From NCBI GenBank assembly GCA_017470345.1, contig JAFUEP010000043.1, positions 1 to 49,641 on the forward strand: a stretch of DNA of 49,641 nucleotides. The letters are read 5' to 3'. Source of the DNA: Prevotella sp. (GTDB lineage: Bacteria; Bacteroidota; Bacteroidia; Bacteroidales; Bacteroidaceae). The notes under the pieces were generated by a model. The model was not told the DNA's origin, did no database searches, and saw only the letters and a program-made list of their open reading frames with translations. This document shows positions 49,574-49,641 of the stretch, piece by piece. The translations under genes were made by a program, and so were the position numbers. Numbering within the stretch: position 1 is the first letter of the stretch; each line of letters opens with the position of its first letter.

Positions 49574-49629
49574 AAGCGGCACCTCTTCTCCGGAAGAAGT
49601 GCCGCTTCTTCGTCAGAGAAGTGCCGCTT
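49574..49629. repeat. Inverted arm plus 22-bp-period repeats after kbl
   Basis: AAGCGGCACCTCTTCT (49574-49589) is inverted to AGAAGTGCCGCTT (49595-49607), which recurs at 49617-49629, 22 bases on. The first hairpin may end the kbl transcript. The element may continue beyond the window. Same layout as 22376-22434 and 36753-36832. Confidence 0.7.
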
Positions 49630-49641
49630 TTCGACCCGAAA

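Overview
The window reads as chromosomal DNA of a Bacteroidales bacterium, most likely a GC-rich member of the Prevotella group. Signs are the Bacteroidetes-type promoters (TTTG, 19-21 bases, TAnnTTTG), the ECF sigma / FecR-like / TonB-receptor trio, a BspA-like leucine-rich protein ending in a dockerin, a NigD-like lipoprotein, and secreted proteins ending in a 'YDLQGR...GVYV...RKI' tail. Most of the window is GC-rich core genome. Bases 1-4100, 11450-16400, 33410-36430 and each small cassette look AT-richer.

Layout. 1-3860 (minus): surface-receptor signalling trio, a TlpA-like thioredoxin, a Crp/Fnr regulator. 3970-4330: a promoter, short ORF and terminator unit, then tRNA-Pro(CGG). 4400-9000 (minus): two uncharacterised secreted proteins and murF. 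9300-11430 (plus): folP, a four-helix-bundle cassette, cdaA. 11450-15400: membrane-bound AraC regulator and a secreted protein. 15450-19680: a HEPN/MNT pair, a lipoprotein, a hypothetical protein and an SLC13 transporter, lying between two copies of the pta leader. 19615-22360: pta, a GxxExxY cassette, ackA. 22500-31410: giant CotH-kinase surface protein, a Cthe_2159-like protein, a PAP2 phosphatase. 31480-32380: a HepT-MntA pair (HepT broken) between 30-bp direct repeats. 32400-36430 (minus): a PheC-like periplasmic protein and the BspA-like protein. 36840-41430 (minus): lpxH, cassette, DUF59 protein, radC, cassette, glycosyltransferase, efp. 41600-47180 (plus): rpmH, PASTA protein, rluD, ddl, cassette, acyltransferase, NigD-like lipoprotein. 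47270-49550: divergent threonine dehydrogenase and kbl, which together convert threonine to glycine and acetyl-CoA.

The most striking feature is a set of five one-gene cassettes: four carry four-helix-bundle (23S-IVS-type) genes and one carries a GxxExxY gene. Each is bracketed by a locus-specific inverted repeat of about 32-90 nt, mostly built of 7-bp tandem units. Each sits between, and is co-oriented with, neighbouring housekeeping genes, often starting on the upstream stop codon. At least one empty shell with the same arms but no gene lies at 47177-47270. Similar heptamer runs have entered coding sequence (radC N-terminus, a glycosyltransferase, the CotH protein). In RNA the arms would pair around the cassette gene, as in the known 23S rRNA intervening sequences, so these may be intervening sequences of mRNA operons. 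That interpretation is inference.

A second theme is intergenic dyad arrays whose sequence changes between loci while their geometry is kept: four 21-bp units at 9085 and 41854, and an inverted arm followed by 22-bp-period repeats at 22376, 36753 and 49574.
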